The notes under the pieces: generated by a model
Told to the model about the DNA's origin: nothing
What the model saw: the letters and a program-made list of their open reading frames with translations, nothing else
Database searches by the model: none
Translations under genes and position numbers: made by a program
Shown here: piece by piece, positions 16,595-26,999 of the stretch
How the letters are laid out: every line of letters begins with the position of its first letter
How positions within the stretch are numbered: the stretch's first letter is position 1
Source: Rhizobiales bacterium YIM 77505
GTDB taxonomy: Bacteria; Pseudomonadota; Alphaproteobacteria; Rhizobiales; Beijerinckiaceae
Assembly (NCBI GenBank): GCA_000745135.1
Contig: JQNH01000001.1
Span: 3,953,501 to 4,017,500 of the forward strand
DNA length: 64,000 bases
Direction: 5' to 3'

Positions 16595-18157
16595 ATGACC
16601 CGCGATCCGGTCGTCCATCTCGCCGCTTTCCCGCGCCGCATCCATGCGCTCCCGGAGCGTTGGGCGGGAGAGCGACCAGAGGCGCTGGCGCTCATCGATC
16701 ATGACGGGCGGCGCCTTACCTGGCGCGAGCTTCACGCCGCAATCGACGCCGCCGAGGAGCATCTGCGGGCCGCGCAGGTCCGCGGCGGCGACCGGGTGCT
16801 GGTCGTGCTTGAGAACAGCCTCGTCGCGGTCGCCTTCCTCTTCGCCTGCAGCCGACTCGATGCCTGGGCGACGCTGGTCAATGCACGTTTGGCGGCCCCC
16901 GAGCTCGACCGCATCCGCACCCATTGCGAGCCGCGAGCCATCGTCCTCACCACGGCCGCGTCGCCCGACGCGGCACGCCACGCCGGGCGCATGGGCGCCG
17001 AGCTTGTCGAAGACCCCTGGCTTGGTGCTTTCGCCCTCATCGGCCGACTGACCGCGACGCCGGAGCCGGTCGAGGAGGCGAATGCCGCCCAGGTCGCGGC
17101 CATGATCTACACGTCAGGCACCACAGGCCGGCCGAAGGGCGTGATGCTGACCCATCGCGGCGTGCTCTACGTCGCGATCGTCTCCGGGGCCATCCGCGCC
17201 TTGAACCCCGACGACCTCGTCTACGCCGTGCTGCCGATCAGCCACATCTTCGGGCTTGCTTCGACCTGTCTCGGCACGATCAACGCCGGCGGCGCGCTGC
17301 AACTTGTGGCGCGCTTCGACCCGGCGCATCTCGCCGGGGCTCTCCGCGAGGGCATCACCGTCTTTCAGGGCGTGCCGGCCATGTATGCGCGGCTGCTCGA
17401 GCATCTCGACGCCAGAGGCGAGCCGCTCGTGGCGCCTCGCCTGCGCTACATGTCCTCCGGCGGTGCCCCGCTCGACATCGAATGGAAGCGGCGCATCGAG
17501 GCCCGTTTCGGCATTGCACTCAACAACGGCTACGGGTTGACCGAGTGCTCGCCCACCGTCTCGCAGACGCGCATCCACGCGCCGCGGGACGACGACAGTG
17601 TCGGCCCGCCCCTGCCGGGCCTCGAGCTGCGCCTCGTCGACCACGAAGGCCGCGACGTACCGAAGGGCGAGGTCGGCGAGGTGTGGGTGCGGGGCCCCAA
17701 TGTCATGAAGGGTTATTACCGAGATCCGGCCGCCACCGCCGCGGCGATCACTCCGGAGGGGTTCTTGCGCACCGGGGATCTTGGCCGGCTCGATGCCGAA
17801 GGCAGCCTCTTCCTGGTCGGCCGGGCCAAGGAGCTCATCATCCGCTCCGGATTCAACGTCTATCCGCCGGAGGTGGAGACCGCGCTCAACGCCCATCCCG
17901 ACGTGGTGCAGAGCGCCGTGGTCGGCCGACGCGTCTCGGGGAACGAGGAGGTCGTTGCTTTCGTCGAGGTGCGGCCGGGCGCGGCGCTCGATGAGGCGAC
18001 GCTGGAAGCCTTCGTGGCTGAGCGTCTTGCTCCCTACAAGCGCCCGCAGCACCTCTTCCTTGTGGAGCGCCTGCCGGCGAGCGCCACGGGCAAGATCCAG
18101 AAGCATGCTCTCACCGAGCTCGCAGAGCGCCTCATCGCGGGGAAGACTCTCGCCTGA
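16595..18157 (+). CDS. AMP-forming acyl-CoA synthetase
   Basis: The 520-residue ligase carries the ATP/AMP signature MIYTSGTTGRPKGVMLTH (about 170), NNGYGLTECSPT, the FLRTGDLGRLD hinge and the C-terminal lysine in ASATGKIQKHAL. These define the ANL superfamily, which activates carboxylic acids to acyl-CoA. The substrate is not readable. Divergence from paaF-paaH suggests an acid that feeds the same beta-oxidation steps; a medium- or long-chain fatty acid or an aromatic acid are candidates. The intergenic 16390-16594 shows no clear operator. Confidence 0.9.
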   Translation: MTRDPVVHLAAFPRRIHALPERWAGERPEALALIDHDGRRLTWRELHAAIDAAEEHLRAAQVRGGDRVLVVLENSLVAVAFLFACSRLDAWATLVNARLAAPELDRIRTHCEPRAIVLTTAASPDAARHAGRMGAELVEDPWLGAFALIGRLTATPEPVEEANAAQVAAMIYTSGTTGRPKGVMLTHRGVLYVAIVSGAIRALNPDDLVYAVLPISHIFGLASTCLGTINAGGALQLVARFDPAHLAGALREGITVFQGVPAMYARLLEHLDARGEPLVAPRLRYMSSGGAPLDIEWKRRIEARFGIALNNGYGLTECSPTVSQTRIHAPRDDDSVGPPLPGLELRLVDHEGRDVPKGEVGEVWVRGPNVMKGYYRDPAATAAAITPEGFLRTGDLGRLDAEGSLFLVGRAKELIIRSGFNVYPPEVETALNAHPDVVQSAVVGRRVSGNEEVVAFVEVRPGAALDEATLEAFVAERLAPYKRPQHLFLVERLPASATGKIQKHALTELAERLIAGKTLA

Positions 18158-18165
18158 GGCCTGCA

Positions 18166-19092
18166 TTATTCCTGAGGCTGTCGCGCCAGGGCGGCAAGGG
18201 CGCTGCGGGTGTCGATCCTTGGCGCCCATCCGAGCGCTTGCAGGGCGGCGGGGCTGGCAACAAGGGGTTGCGCCAGCCGCTCGTAAATTTCGCCCCGGCC
18301 GAGGGCGGTGAGGCCTGCCCTGAGCAGACCGGCCGGAAACGGCAAAAGGCCCGGGGAGCGGCCAAGGCCGGCACGCAACGCCGCGATAATGTCGGGGACC
18401 GCCAGCGGCTCCGGGTCGGCAACAATCAGAGGCCGGCGCAGCGACCCGGGAAACCCGATCACCGTGTCGATGGCGGCTGCAAGATTGTCGACCGACAGGA
18501 GGGATCGACGTGCCTTGATGCCGCCGAGCGGCAAAGGATAGGGCAGTCGGGCGAGCCGCAGGAGCGCTGCCATATTGCCGCGGACGCCGGGTCCGAAAAC
18601 GAGGGTTGGTCTCAAGGCCACCCAATCCATGGTCAGCGTGGCAAGCCCCTGCTCGGCAGCAAGCTTCGAGGCGCCATAGGCATCGGTTGGCCTTGGTTCC
18701 AGTTCCTCGGTCAGCACAGTCTCTGCCCAGGGGCCGGACTGCGCTCGGATCGAGGACAGGAAGACGAAGCGCTTGACGCCGGCCCGCTCGGCGGCGCGGG
18801 CAAGACCGATCGTCGCTTCCGTGTTGATGAGGCGGTAGTCGTCCTCCGGCACGCCGGACATGGCATGCGCGATTCCAGCAGAGTGAACGACGACATCCAC
18901 GCCGGACAGCGCCGCTGCCATGTTCTGCGGCCGGGACAGATCGCCGACCACGGCGCCTGTCGCCTCCGGAGGCAGGGCGGTGGGGTGCCGCAGCAGGACC
19001 CGCACGCGGTAGCCGCGCTTCGGCAGCTCGCGCAGGAGGTGGCGGCCGATGAAGCCGGTCGCACCGGTAAGGGCGATGAGCGGAGCGCTCAC
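18166..19092 (-). CDS. NAD-dependent epimerase/dehydratase, WreQ/WbpV-like sugar-nucleotide reductase
   Basis: A 308-residue extended SDR with ALTGATGFIGRHLLREL at the N-terminus, HSAGIAHAM near 73, the FLSSIRAQSG catalytic Ser region and the YGASK Tyr-Lys pair. The pairing with a WecA/WbpL-like transferase resembles wbpV-wbpL of Pseudomonas and wreQ-wreU of Rhizobium, where the reductase makes UDP-QuiNAc and the transferase loads it on undecaprenyl phosphate. That assignment is by context. The GTG start overlaps the stop of the transferase gene by four bases (GTGA), so the two are translationally coupled. Confidence 0.85.
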   Translation of the reverse strand: MSAPLIALTGATGFIGRHLLRELPKRGYRVRVLLRHPTALPPEATGAVVGDLSRPQNMAAALSGVDVVVHSAGIAHAMSGVPEDDYRLINTEATIGLARAAERAGVKRFVFLSSIRAQSGPWAETVLTEELEPRPTDAYGASKLAAEQGLATLTMDWVALRPTLVFGPGVRGNMAALLRLARLPYPLPLGGIKARRSLLSVDNLAAAIDTVIGFPGSLRRPLIVADPEPLAVPDIIAALRAGLGRSPGLLPFPAGLLRAGLTALGRGEIYERLAQPLVASPAALQALGWAPRIDTRSALAALARQPQE

Positions 19093-20111
19093 GCGACGGC
19101 CCGTGCAAGCCGCGGCGTCGAAAAGCGCCGCAAGGTCACCGCCACCAGCGTGCCGCCCACCGTGAGGGCGGCGAGATCAACCGGCCAAGCGTCGGCAACG
19201 AGCGTCAGGGCGCTGAGCAGGGCGAGCGCCCCATTCAGCGCCGCCACATGGGTCGCGACGCTCAGGACGGTGAAGCCGTTGTCGGTGGCGCGCTGGTAGA
19301 AATGGCTGCGGTGCGCCTCCCAGACGCGCTCGCCCCCCGCCAGCCGCCGCAGGAGCGTCAGGGTCGCATCCGCCAAGTAGTAAAGCGGCAGCAGAAGTGC
19401 GGCCGCCAAGCCTCCCTCCAGCGCCAGACGATAGAGCAGCCAGCCGACAAGAAGACCGATAGGCAGCGAACCGACATCTCCCAGAAACAGCCGAGCGACC
19501 GGCTTGTTGAAGGGCGCAAAACCCAGAAGCGCCCCGAGGAGTGCCGCCGCCATGACGGTCTCGCCCCCGCCCATGACGCCGCCAAGGCCGAACATGGTGA
19601 GCGCCGCGGTGATGGGAACCATTTCGGCGACGGTCATCCAGTCGAGCCCGTCCATGAAGTTGACGAGGTTCACGAACCACACCCCGGCTAGGATCAGGAT
19701 GCCCCGTTCGAGCCATGACGGCACGGCCTCAGGCAGCACGCGGCCGCCGCCGACGGCGATCACGACGGCGGCCACTGCGAGGATCTGGAGGATGAGGCGC
19801 AGCGCAGCAGGCAACGGCCGAATGTCGTCCACGGCCCCGACCAAGGCGAGGACCACCGTCGCCGCGACGATCCAGGGCAACCCCTGGGGAGCCGATATCT
19901 TCGCAAGGGCATAGCCCACGGCCGCGACGAAGAGGGCGGCGCCGACGACTGCGATGCCTCCGCCCTGCGGGGTGGGTATGCGGTGGCTCGAGCGCGCGTT
20001 CGGCCGTGCCAGGGCATAGCGCAGGAGGAGCGGCCGCAGCGCCAGGATCAGCGTCGCCGACAGCCCTGCGGCCATGATGATGATTGTGAGGACCGTCATC
20101 GGATCGCGCAT
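19089..20111 (-). CDS. Polyprenyl-phosphate sugar-1-phosphate transferase (glycosyltransferase family 4, WecA/WbpL type)
   Basis: The 340-residue integral membrane enzyme has about ten helices. Family motifs are PTPQGGGIAV near 30, AVDDIRPLP (Asp-Asp), NFMDGLDWM, LFLGDVGSLPIGL and the cytoplasmic EAHRSHFYQRA, matching the MraY/WecA superfamily. It starts lipid-linked synthesis of a surface polysaccharide such as the O-antigen. No other glycosyltransferases or flippase genes are close, so the rest of the pathway lies elsewhere. ATG at 20111 is taken as the start; ATG at 20138 or 20099 is possible because no strong Shine-Dalgarno sequence separates them. Confidence 0.87.
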   Translation of the reverse strand: MRDPMTVLTIIIMAAGLSATLILALRPLLLRYALARPNARSSHRIPTPQGGGIAVVGAALFVAAVGYALAKISAPQGLPWIVAATVVLALVGAVDDIRPLPAALRLILQILAVAAVVIAVGGGRVLPEAVPSWLERGILILAGVWFVNLVNFMDGLDWMTVAEMVPITAALTMFGLGGVMGGGETVMAAALLGALLGFAPFNKPVARLFLGDVGSLPIGLLVGWLLYRLALEGGLAAALLLPLYYLADATLTLLRRLAGGERVWEAHRSHFYQRATDNGFTVLSVATHVAALNGALALLSALTLVADAWPVDLAALTVGGTLVAVTLRRFSTPRLARAVA

Positions 20112-20213
20112 GGTGTTTGGCTGCGGCCGCGATGCCATCGCGCCGCCCGTTGCGCAAGCCCGATCCAAGAAAACGGCATGACCGCCCTTCCGGGCGGCCG
20201 CGACCGATGGAAG

Positions 20214-21083
20214 CTAGGCTGCCTGGCCCACAGTGGCGGGCCATTCGAGGCATTGGCCCTCGCGCGCGACGAAGGCGCTCGGCATGAGGCGCTTGAGCTC
20301 TGCCTCCTGCGCACGCAGGCATGCGTCGTCATGGGCGGGATGGAGGTGGAAGATGGCGAGCGCTCGCGCCTCGGCGGCACGGCAAAGGGCAACGCCTTTC
20401 TGCCACGTCGAATGTCCCCAGCCCCGACACCCGCAATACTCCTCCTCGGAGAACATGCCGTCGTAGATCACGAGGTCGGCGCCACGGACGAAATGCACGA
20501 GGTCGTCGGGGGGCCAGGGCTCGCCGTGTTCGATGTCGCTGATGTAGCAAACGGCGCGTCCGCCGTGGGTGAAGCGGTAGCCGGTCGCTCCGTCCGGATG
20601 AGGGAGCGGCTGCGTCTCGACGCAGGTGCCGTCTGCAAAGCGCAAGGTTTCGCCCGCGCGGAAGCCATGATGCTCGAAGCGCGACGGCAGCTGATCGAGC
20701 CGGACGGGGAACACGGGGGGGGCGAAGACGCGGTCGAGGGGTCCCTTGGCGCAAGCGCCGTCGAGATTGCCGCAATGTGTCCGGATGATCCGGCCCCCGA
20801 GCAGCGCAGGCTTGAAGAACGGCAGCCCCCCGATGTGATCGAGGTGAAGATGGCTGAACAGAATGTCGATCTCACGAGGCGCCTCGGCGCCGAGATGGGC
20901 TCCAAGCGCCGTCAGGCCCGTGCCCGCGTCGACGATGAACAGGCGCGTGCCGCAGCGCACCTCGACGCAAGGGGTATGCCCGCCAAACTCGGAAAAGCGC
21001 TGGCCCGACGCGCAGACGGAGCCGCGCACCCCCCAGAAGCGCACCTGGAGAGCGTCCGCCGGCTCGGGTACTTTCCACAACAT
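20214..21083 (-). CDS. MBL-fold metallo-hydrolase
   Basis: The 289-residue protein has the metallo-beta-lactamase metal motif FSHLHLDHIGGLPFF (HxHxDH, near 90) and later His and Asp ligands in SDIEHGE and FHLHPAHDD. The start RFWGVRGSVCASG and the FGGHTPCVEV segment resemble ribonuclease Z/phosphodiesterase-like MBL proteins that often carry or accompany cyclic-nucleotide domains. Substrate is unknown. The neighbouring minus-strand gene encodes the degenerate ABC protein; the 108-bp gap allows co-transcription. The start codon is uncertain because the Shine-Dalgarno sequence is weak. Confidence 0.85.
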   Translation of the reverse strand: MLWKVPEPADALQVRFWGVRGSVCASGQRFSEFGGHTPCVEVRCGTRLFIVDAGTGLTALGAHLGAEAPREIDILFSHLHLDHIGGLPFFKPALLGGRIIRTHCGNLDGACAKGPLDRVFAPPVFPVRLDQLPSRFEHHGFRAGETLRFADGTCVETQPLPHPDGATGYRFTHGGRAVCYISDIEHGEPWPPDDLVHFVRGADLVIYDGMFSEEEYCGCRGWGHSTWQKGVALCRAAEARALAIFHLHPAHDDACLRAQEAELKRLMPSAFVAREGQCLEWPATVGQAA

Positions 21084-21191
21084 CACAAGATCGTGACGTC
21101 TCTTCACGGGAATTGATGTGCGCCAACGCACATCACAGCCGCGTCCTTCGGATGGCAACGGGCCGCAGGGAAGCCGGTTCCGCCACGCTCC

Positions 21192-23795
21192 TCACGCCGC
21201 GGCTTCCGCTCGGGACAGCGCCGGCGCTTCCGCTCGACGATTCTCGACGATGGCGCTGCCGCGGTTGAAGCGTAGGACGAAATCGAACGGCGGCGAATCC
21301 ATCTTGCCCAGGAACTCGGGGAGAACGATGAGGAGGCCCCTGCCCACGAGGGCGCGCCGAAGCCGCGCCACCATGGCTTCGGCCGCGCTCGCCGGAACAC
21401 CGTCGAGGGCGCGCTCGATCACGAGCACGTCAGGGCGTCGCATCAGGCAGCGGGACACGTCGATGGCCGCAAGCTCGCTGGGGCTGAAGTCGCTGGCACG
21501 CGCATCGACGCGGGTGTCGAGGCCGACCCTCACCACGTCGGGGTCCAATCCGCGCTCGGCGAGTACGCGCCGAACGAGGCGCCGCACCGTGGTTTCGGCG
21601 CCGGCCCGGTCTTGCGCCACCCGGCCGAAGAGAAGGTTGTCCTGCAGGCTCGCGGCCGCACAGAGCCGGTCCGGATGGTAGAACTCGATCGCAGGTCTGA
21701 GGCTTGTGGGAAGCAGGTCGGCGAAAGCGGCGCGCGCGGCGACGAGGCGCGCCTCAAGGTCGGGTTCGAGCAGTCCCAGCCGATGCCGGCTCTCGGAGTA
21801 GCGGAGCGCCAGGCTGATGAGTCGCTCGCGGTCCTTGGCCGATTCGACGCCGCGGCGCCGCTCACCGCCCCGCTCGACGAGGTCCTCGAAATAGCCCCGC
21901 TCCGAGGCCGCGAAGAACGAGAAGCGATCGAACAGGGGGTGCCCCTCGGGAACGTCCGCAAAGATCTCCACCATGCTGGCGGCGATCGAGAGCCCCATGG
22001 CCGTGAGCGGCTTCGTCAGCCCTTCCGCCTCCAGAATGGCGCGCACGAAGGGATGGGAGGGCAGGTTCGCCTCCCGGAACGTATCGCCGAGCGGCACGCC
22101 AAAGAGGATGTTCTCCCCGACCGTTGCCTGCCGATTGTAACGGGCGGGATCGAAAGGCTCGACCAGCGCCTCAAGCCCTTCCGAGGCCAGCGCCGCGCGC
22201 ACGGCCCGGCGGGCGTCGACGATCGCCGCCGCGAGCTTCGGCTCGCGCGCCGGATCGACCGTGCCGAGAAGTCCACGGGTGTGGACGAGGCCGTCGAGCC
22301 CGACCGCGGCCGTCGCTTCGACAAGCCGATGGTCCAGGTCGGGCGCGTCGGGGTCTTGGCAGCCGTAGAGGAGGTTGTCGCGCAGGGTGCCGTCCACCAG
22401 GATCGTTTCCCCGCCGGCAAAGGCGATCCGGCGCGCCCGTTCGGCAGGATCGACGGTGGAGAGGTCGGTCCCGGCAAAGGTCATCGTGCCGGCGGTGGGG
22501 TCGATCTGTCCGGCGGCGACAGCGGCAAAGACGCGGGCCCCGGACGCCACGTCGCCGATAATGGCCACATGGGACGGCATGGGCAGCGAGAGCTCGACGC
22601 CTGCGATGCGCGCGCCGCTTGCCGGATCGTAGGCAGCAAGCCGTCGCGCCGCGAGGGCGCCAGCGCCGGGCAACGCCTCGGTGGGCTCCCAACGACCGCG
22701 GGCCTGCAGGGCGCCGAAACTCCGGGCTGCCTCTTCAAGGAGGGGGCGGGTGGCGGCGATATCCGCATTCCAGCGTCCAAGCGCGATGATCGCCAGAGCG
22801 GCAAGGAGGGTCGCGCTGGCTGCTGCGACTACCTCGCCGGCGGTGGTCTCCCCCCGCCAGCCGAGCCAAGCGCCCACGGCCAGCAGGAGGGCTGGGGCCA
22901 GCGCGGCCGCCAGCGCGGCGCCCATCGCGACGACGCCGGCTCGGGGTCGGATGGAGCGCCCCGGGCGCGCAGGAAGGCCGGCCGTCAGGCGGGCCCGCTC
23001 CTGGGCAGCGGTTCCGTGGGCGTGCAGCGCGGGCAATCGCCGCAGGAGATCTTCCAAGGCGCGCCGCGCGCGGCCGCTTTCCTCGCGGCGCGCCTTGTCC
23101 GTCTGCGCCTCGATGGCGAAGCGGCGCGGCCAGGTCAGGCCGAACAGGGTCAGCGATGCCGCGGCCGCCGCTGCCAAGCGCCAGTCGATCGTGAGCGCGA
23201 AGAGCAGAGCAAGTCCGATCGCTCCCCCCGCCAGCACCGGCGTCGTCACGAAGGCGCCCAGGCGGCCGCGAGCGGAGGCAAGCGCCTCTTCGGAGAGAGC
23301 GATCGCTTGGCGCGCCTCCTCGCGTGCCGATGGCCGGGCGCCCGCGACCGCGTCGATGACGAGGCGCCGCATCCTCGCCGCCGCGCGCGCCGCGACCGCT
23401 CCCTGCAACGAGATCATGATCAGCGCAAGGAGAGCAGCGGCGAGGGCGAGGCCGACAAGGCTCGCAGCGGTGACAAGGACGAACTCGGCGCGTTCGAGGC
23501 CAATGCCGGGAAAGAGGGTGACAGGCGCGTCGGCAAGCCGTTCCGGCAAATCGATCTGCAAGCGGAGGAAGGCGGCGAAGGGGCCGAACTCGAAGGCTTT
23601 CCCGGCTATGGCGTCGTCGATCGTGATCCGCACAAGAGCAAGAGCGATCCAGCCGAGAACGAAGGCAAGCCCGAACAGAACGAAGAGGGCCACATGGTGG
23701 GCCGGCGCCGAGCGCCAGACAAAGCCGATGGGATCACGCTCCAAGGCGTCACGCTCCAGGTAGAAACCCGTGCACGAGGGCAGGACGGCGCGCAC
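21192..23795 (-). CDS. Degenerate ABC-exporter-like protein with expanded nucleotide-binding region
   Basis: The 867-residue protein has an N-terminal region with about six membrane helices (35-340) as in ABC exporters, followed by an ATPase-like region. Every catalytic motif is altered: Walker A reads IIGDVASGAR (411-421) without the Lys, the Q-loop FAGGETILVD lacks Gln, the signature is DFSPSEL (769-775), Walker B is DVLVIERAL with Arg at the catalytic Glu position, and the H-loop has no His. The helix that follows the Q-loop appears three times: RDNLLYG (472), ENILFG (561) and QDNLLFG (718). ATP hydrolysis is unlikely. GTG at 23795 is the best start. Confidence 0.8.
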   Translation of the reverse strand: MRAVLPSCTGFYLERDALERDPIGFVWRSAPAHHVALFVLFGLAFVLGWIALALVRITIDDAIAGKAFEFGPFAAFLRLQIDLPERLADAPVTLFPGIGLERAEFVLVTAASLVGLALAAALLALIMISLQGAVAARAAARMRRLVIDAVAGARPSAREEARQAIALSEEALASARGRLGAFVTTPVLAGGAIGLALLFALTIDWRLAAAAAASLTLFGLTWPRRFAIEAQTDKARREESGRARRALEDLLRRLPALHAHGTAAQERARLTAGLPARPGRSIRPRAGVVAMGAALAAALAPALLLAVGAWLGWRGETTAGEVVAAASATLLAALAIIALGRWNADIAATRPLLEEAARSFGALQARGRWEPTEALPGAGALAARRLAAYDPASGARIAGVELSLPMPSHVAIIGDVASGARVFAAVAAGQIDPTAGTMTFAGTDLSTVDPAERARRIAFAGGETILVDGTLRDNLLYGCQDPDAPDLDHRLVEATAAVGLDGLVHTRGLLGTVDPAREPKLAAAIVDARRAVRAALASEGLEALVEPFDPARYNRQATVGENILFGVPLGDTFREANLPSHPFVRAILEAEGLTKPLTAMGLSIAASMVEIFADVPEGHPLFDRFSFFAASERGYFEDLVERGGERRRGVESAKDRERLISLALRYSESRHRLGLLEPDLEARLVAARAAFADLLPTSLRPAIEFYHPDRLCAAASLQDNLLFGRVAQDRAGAETTVRRLVRRVLAERGLDPDVVRVGLDTRVDARASDFSPSELAAIDVSRCLMRRPDVLVIERALDGVPASAAEAMVARLRRALVGRGLLIVLPEFLGKMDSPPFDFVLRFNRGSAIVENRRAEAPALSRAEAAA

Positions 23796-23913
23796 GGTAC
23801 CCGAGGGTGGGCGAACATACCAGAAGGCTTGGCCGGGTGCAGAATCTCTCGCACCGTCGTAGCGCCTCGGCTAGTTTCGTCCCTGGATGGCAAGGTGAGG
23901 GGGTGGACGAGCC

Positions 23914-25521
23914 GTGGACTTCGGGGAGTACGACTACATCGTCGTGGGTGCGGGCTCGGCGGGCTGCGTTCTGGCGAACCGTCTCTCGGCCGATCCGCGC
24001 CATCGCGTCCTCGTCCTCGAAGCTGGCGCCAAGGACAACTGGATCTGGTTCCACATCCCGGTCGGATATCTGTTCGCCATCGGTCATCCGCGCGCCGACT
24101 GGATGTTCACGACGGCCCCGGAACCTGGCCTCAAGGGGCGCTCCCTCGCCTATCCGAGAGGGAAGGTGCTCGGCGGCTCCTCGGCCATCAACGCGATGAT
24201 CTACATGCGCGGCCAGGCAGCGGATTATGATGGCTGGCGGCAATTGGGGCTCGAGGGGTGGGGCTGGGAGGACGTGCTGCCCTACTTCCTCAAGCACGAG
24301 GATCACGTCGCCCCGCCTAATGAATTCCACCGCAGCGGCGGCGAGTGGCGGGTCGAATATCCGCGCGTGCGCTGGGACATCCTTGACGCCGTGCGCGATG
24401 CGGCGGAAGCCGCTGGGATCCCCAAGATCGACGACTTCAACACCGGCGACAACGAAGGCTCGTCCTACTTCCAGGTCAATCAGAAGCGGGGGCGGCGCTG
24501 GAGCGCGGCACGCGCCTTCCTGAAGCCTGCCCTGTCCCGGCCGAACCTGCGGCTCGAGACCGGCGTGACGGTGGAGCGCGTGCTCTTCGAGGGACGACGC
24601 GCCGCGGCGGTCGCCTTCACGAAAGGGGCAACGCGCTTTCAGGCGCGCGCCCGAGCGGAGATCGTCTTGACGGCCGGTGCCGTTGCCACCCCGAAGATCC
24701 TGGAACTCTCAGGCCTCGGTGACGGCGATCGCCTGCGCAGCCTTGGCTTGCCCGTCGTCCATCACCTGCCTGGAGTCGGAGAGAACCTTCAGGACCATCT
24801 GCAACTGCGCCCCGTCTACAAGGTCGAGGGCGTGCGCACGCTGAACACAGATTATGCGAAGCTCTGGAAGCGGGCGGCGATGGCGCTGGAATATGCGCTC
24901 TTCCGCACCGGGCCTCTGACGATGGCCCCGTCCCAGCTCGGCGTCTTCGCGAAATCCTCGCCCGACTACGCGACGGCCAATCTTGAATTCCACTTCCAGC
25001 CTCTCTCCCTCGACAAATGGGGCGAGGGGCTTCACCCCTTCCCGGCCTTCACGGCGAGCGTTTGCAACCTGCGCCCGACGAGCCGCGGCAGCGTGCATCT
25101 TGCAGGTCCCGATCCGGCGCTGCCGCCTGTCATCCGTCCCAACTACCTGTCGACCGACGAGGACCGCCGGGTCGCCGCCGATTCCTTGCGCCTTGCCCGG
25201 CGCATCGTGGCGCAGCCGCCGCTCGCTCGCTATCGGCCGCAGGAATACAAGCCCGGCGCCCATCTCACCTCCGACGAAGAGCTCGTCGACGCTGCCGGCG
25301 ACATCGGCACCACCATCTTCCACCCGGTCGGCACCGCCAGGATGGGCCCCGACAATGACCCCTTGGCCGTGCTCGACCGGCGGCTGAAAGTGCGCGGCGT
25401 GGATGCGTTGCGGGTCGTCGATGCCTCCGTGATGCCCCGCATCACCTCTGGGAACACCAATTCCCCCACCATCATGATCGCCGAGAAGGGCGCCGCCATG
25501 ATTCTCGAGGACCGGCGCTGA
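23914..25521 (+). CDS. GMC-family FAD oxidoreductase (choline dehydrogenase-like)
   Basis: The 535-residue flavoprotein begins with the dinucleotide motif [17 protein letters not shown] and an EAG end of the beta-alpha-beta unit. GMC signatures are [20 protein letters not shown] and [15 protein letters not shown]. Active-site residues lie in [12 protein letters not shown] (His) and [16 protein letters not shown] (Asn). Family members oxidise alcohols such as choline or sugar alcohols; the substrate is not clear, and no betaine aldehyde dehydrogenase is adjacent. GTG at 23914 is preceded by GAGGGGG. It converges on the amino-acid ABC operon. Confidence 0.9.
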   Translation: MDFGEYDYIVVGAGSAGCVLANRLSADPRHRVLVLEAGAKDNWIWFHIPVGYLFAIGHPRADWMFTTAPEPGLKGRSLAYPRGKVLGGSSAINAMIYMRGQAADYDGWRQLGLEGWGWEDVLPYFLKHEDHVAPPNEFHRSGGEWRVEYPRVRWDILDAVRDAAEAAGIPKIDDFNTGDNEGSSYFQVNQKRGRRWSAARAFLKPALSRPNLRLETGVTVERVLFEGRRAAAVAFTKGATRFQARARAEIVLTAGAVATPKILELSGLGDGDRLRSLGLPVVHHLPGVGENLQDHLQLRPVYKVEGVRTLNTDYAKLWKRAAMALEYALFRTGPLTMAPSQLGVFAKSSPDYATANLEFHFQPLSLDKWGEGLHPFPAFTASVCNLRPTSRGSVHLAGPDPALPPVIRPNYLSTDEDRRVAADSLRLARRIVAQPPLARYRPQEYKPGAHLTSDEELVDAAGDIGTTIFHPVGTARMGPDNDPLAVLDRRLKVRGVDALRVVDASVMPRITSGNTNSPTIMIAEKGAAMILEDRR

Positions 25522-25540
25522 CCTGTTCTGTCAAGGCGCG

Positions 25541-26278
<738 letters not shown>

Positions 26279-26282
26279 GGCG

Positions 26283-26936
26283 TCACGGGCGCGAAAGGCG
26301 CAGCTCGAGCCGCGAGACGAGCATCATGAGAGGAATGCTCATGCAAAGGTAGAGCGCGGCGACGAGGGTGAAGACCGTCGTGTTCTGGAAGGTCGAGGAG
26401 GCGATCAGCTTTCCTTGAAGTGCCAGCTCGGCGACGGTGATGGTAGAGGCTTGAGAGGAGTCCTTCAGCATCATGATCATGATGTTGCCGTAGGGTGGCA
26501 GAACGATCTTGAAGGCCTGCGGCAGGATCACCCGCCGCATCGTCAGCCACCAGCCCATGCCGATCGACTGTGCCGCCTCGAGCTGACCGCGGTCGATCGC
26601 CTCGATGCCGGCGCGGAAGTTCTCCGATTGATAAGCGGAGTAGGCGATGCCAAGGCCGATGATCGCCGCCTGCACCGCCGTGAGCGAAATGCCGAAGTCG
26701 GGCAGGACGAAATAAATGTAGAACAGCTGGACGATGATCGGAATGCCGCGGATGGTGTTGACGACGACCTTCGCGGTGGCGGCAAGCGGCCAAATGCCAG
26801 AGACGCGCATCAGGGCCCACACGAGGCCAAGCACGGTCGACAACAGGAGCGAGCCGATCGTGACCACGATGGTCAGGCGCAAGCCCTGCATCAGGATCGG
26901 CAGGAACTCGACGGCCTGCGAAAAGAAGCTCTGCAT
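26283..26936 (-). CDS. Polar amino-acid ABC transporter permease (HisM/GlnP family)
   Basis: The 217-residue protein has five membrane helices and the PAAT permease start ([21 protein letters not shown] without the longest run). The cytoplasmic EAA loop is [20 protein letters not shown] followed by [14 protein letters not shown], which docks with the ATPase. Only one permease gene is present, so it probably works as a homodimer. It lies 63 bp after the binding-protein gene. Confidence 0.93.
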   Translation of the reverse strand: MQSFFSQAVEFLPILMQGLRLTIVVTIGSLLLSTVLGLVWALMRVSGIWPLAATAKVVVNTIRGIPIIVQLFYIYFVLPDFGISLTAVQAAIIGLGIAYSAYQSENFRAGIEAIDRGQLEAAQSIGMGWWLTMRRVILPQAFKIVLPPYGNIMIMMLKDSSQASTITVAELALQGKLIASSTFQNTTVFTLVAALYLCMSIPLMMLVSRLELRLSRP

Positions 26937-26999
26937 GGAAACCGATCAGGGCGCGTGCGATGCTGGCGCTGCCTTCGGAGGAGCGCCAGCGCTTCGTGG

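Noticed and set aside
17114..19108. A 664-codon minus-strand frame across the acyl-CoA synthetase
   Set aside because: It lies antisense to a clear ANL-family enzyme and has no domain of its own.
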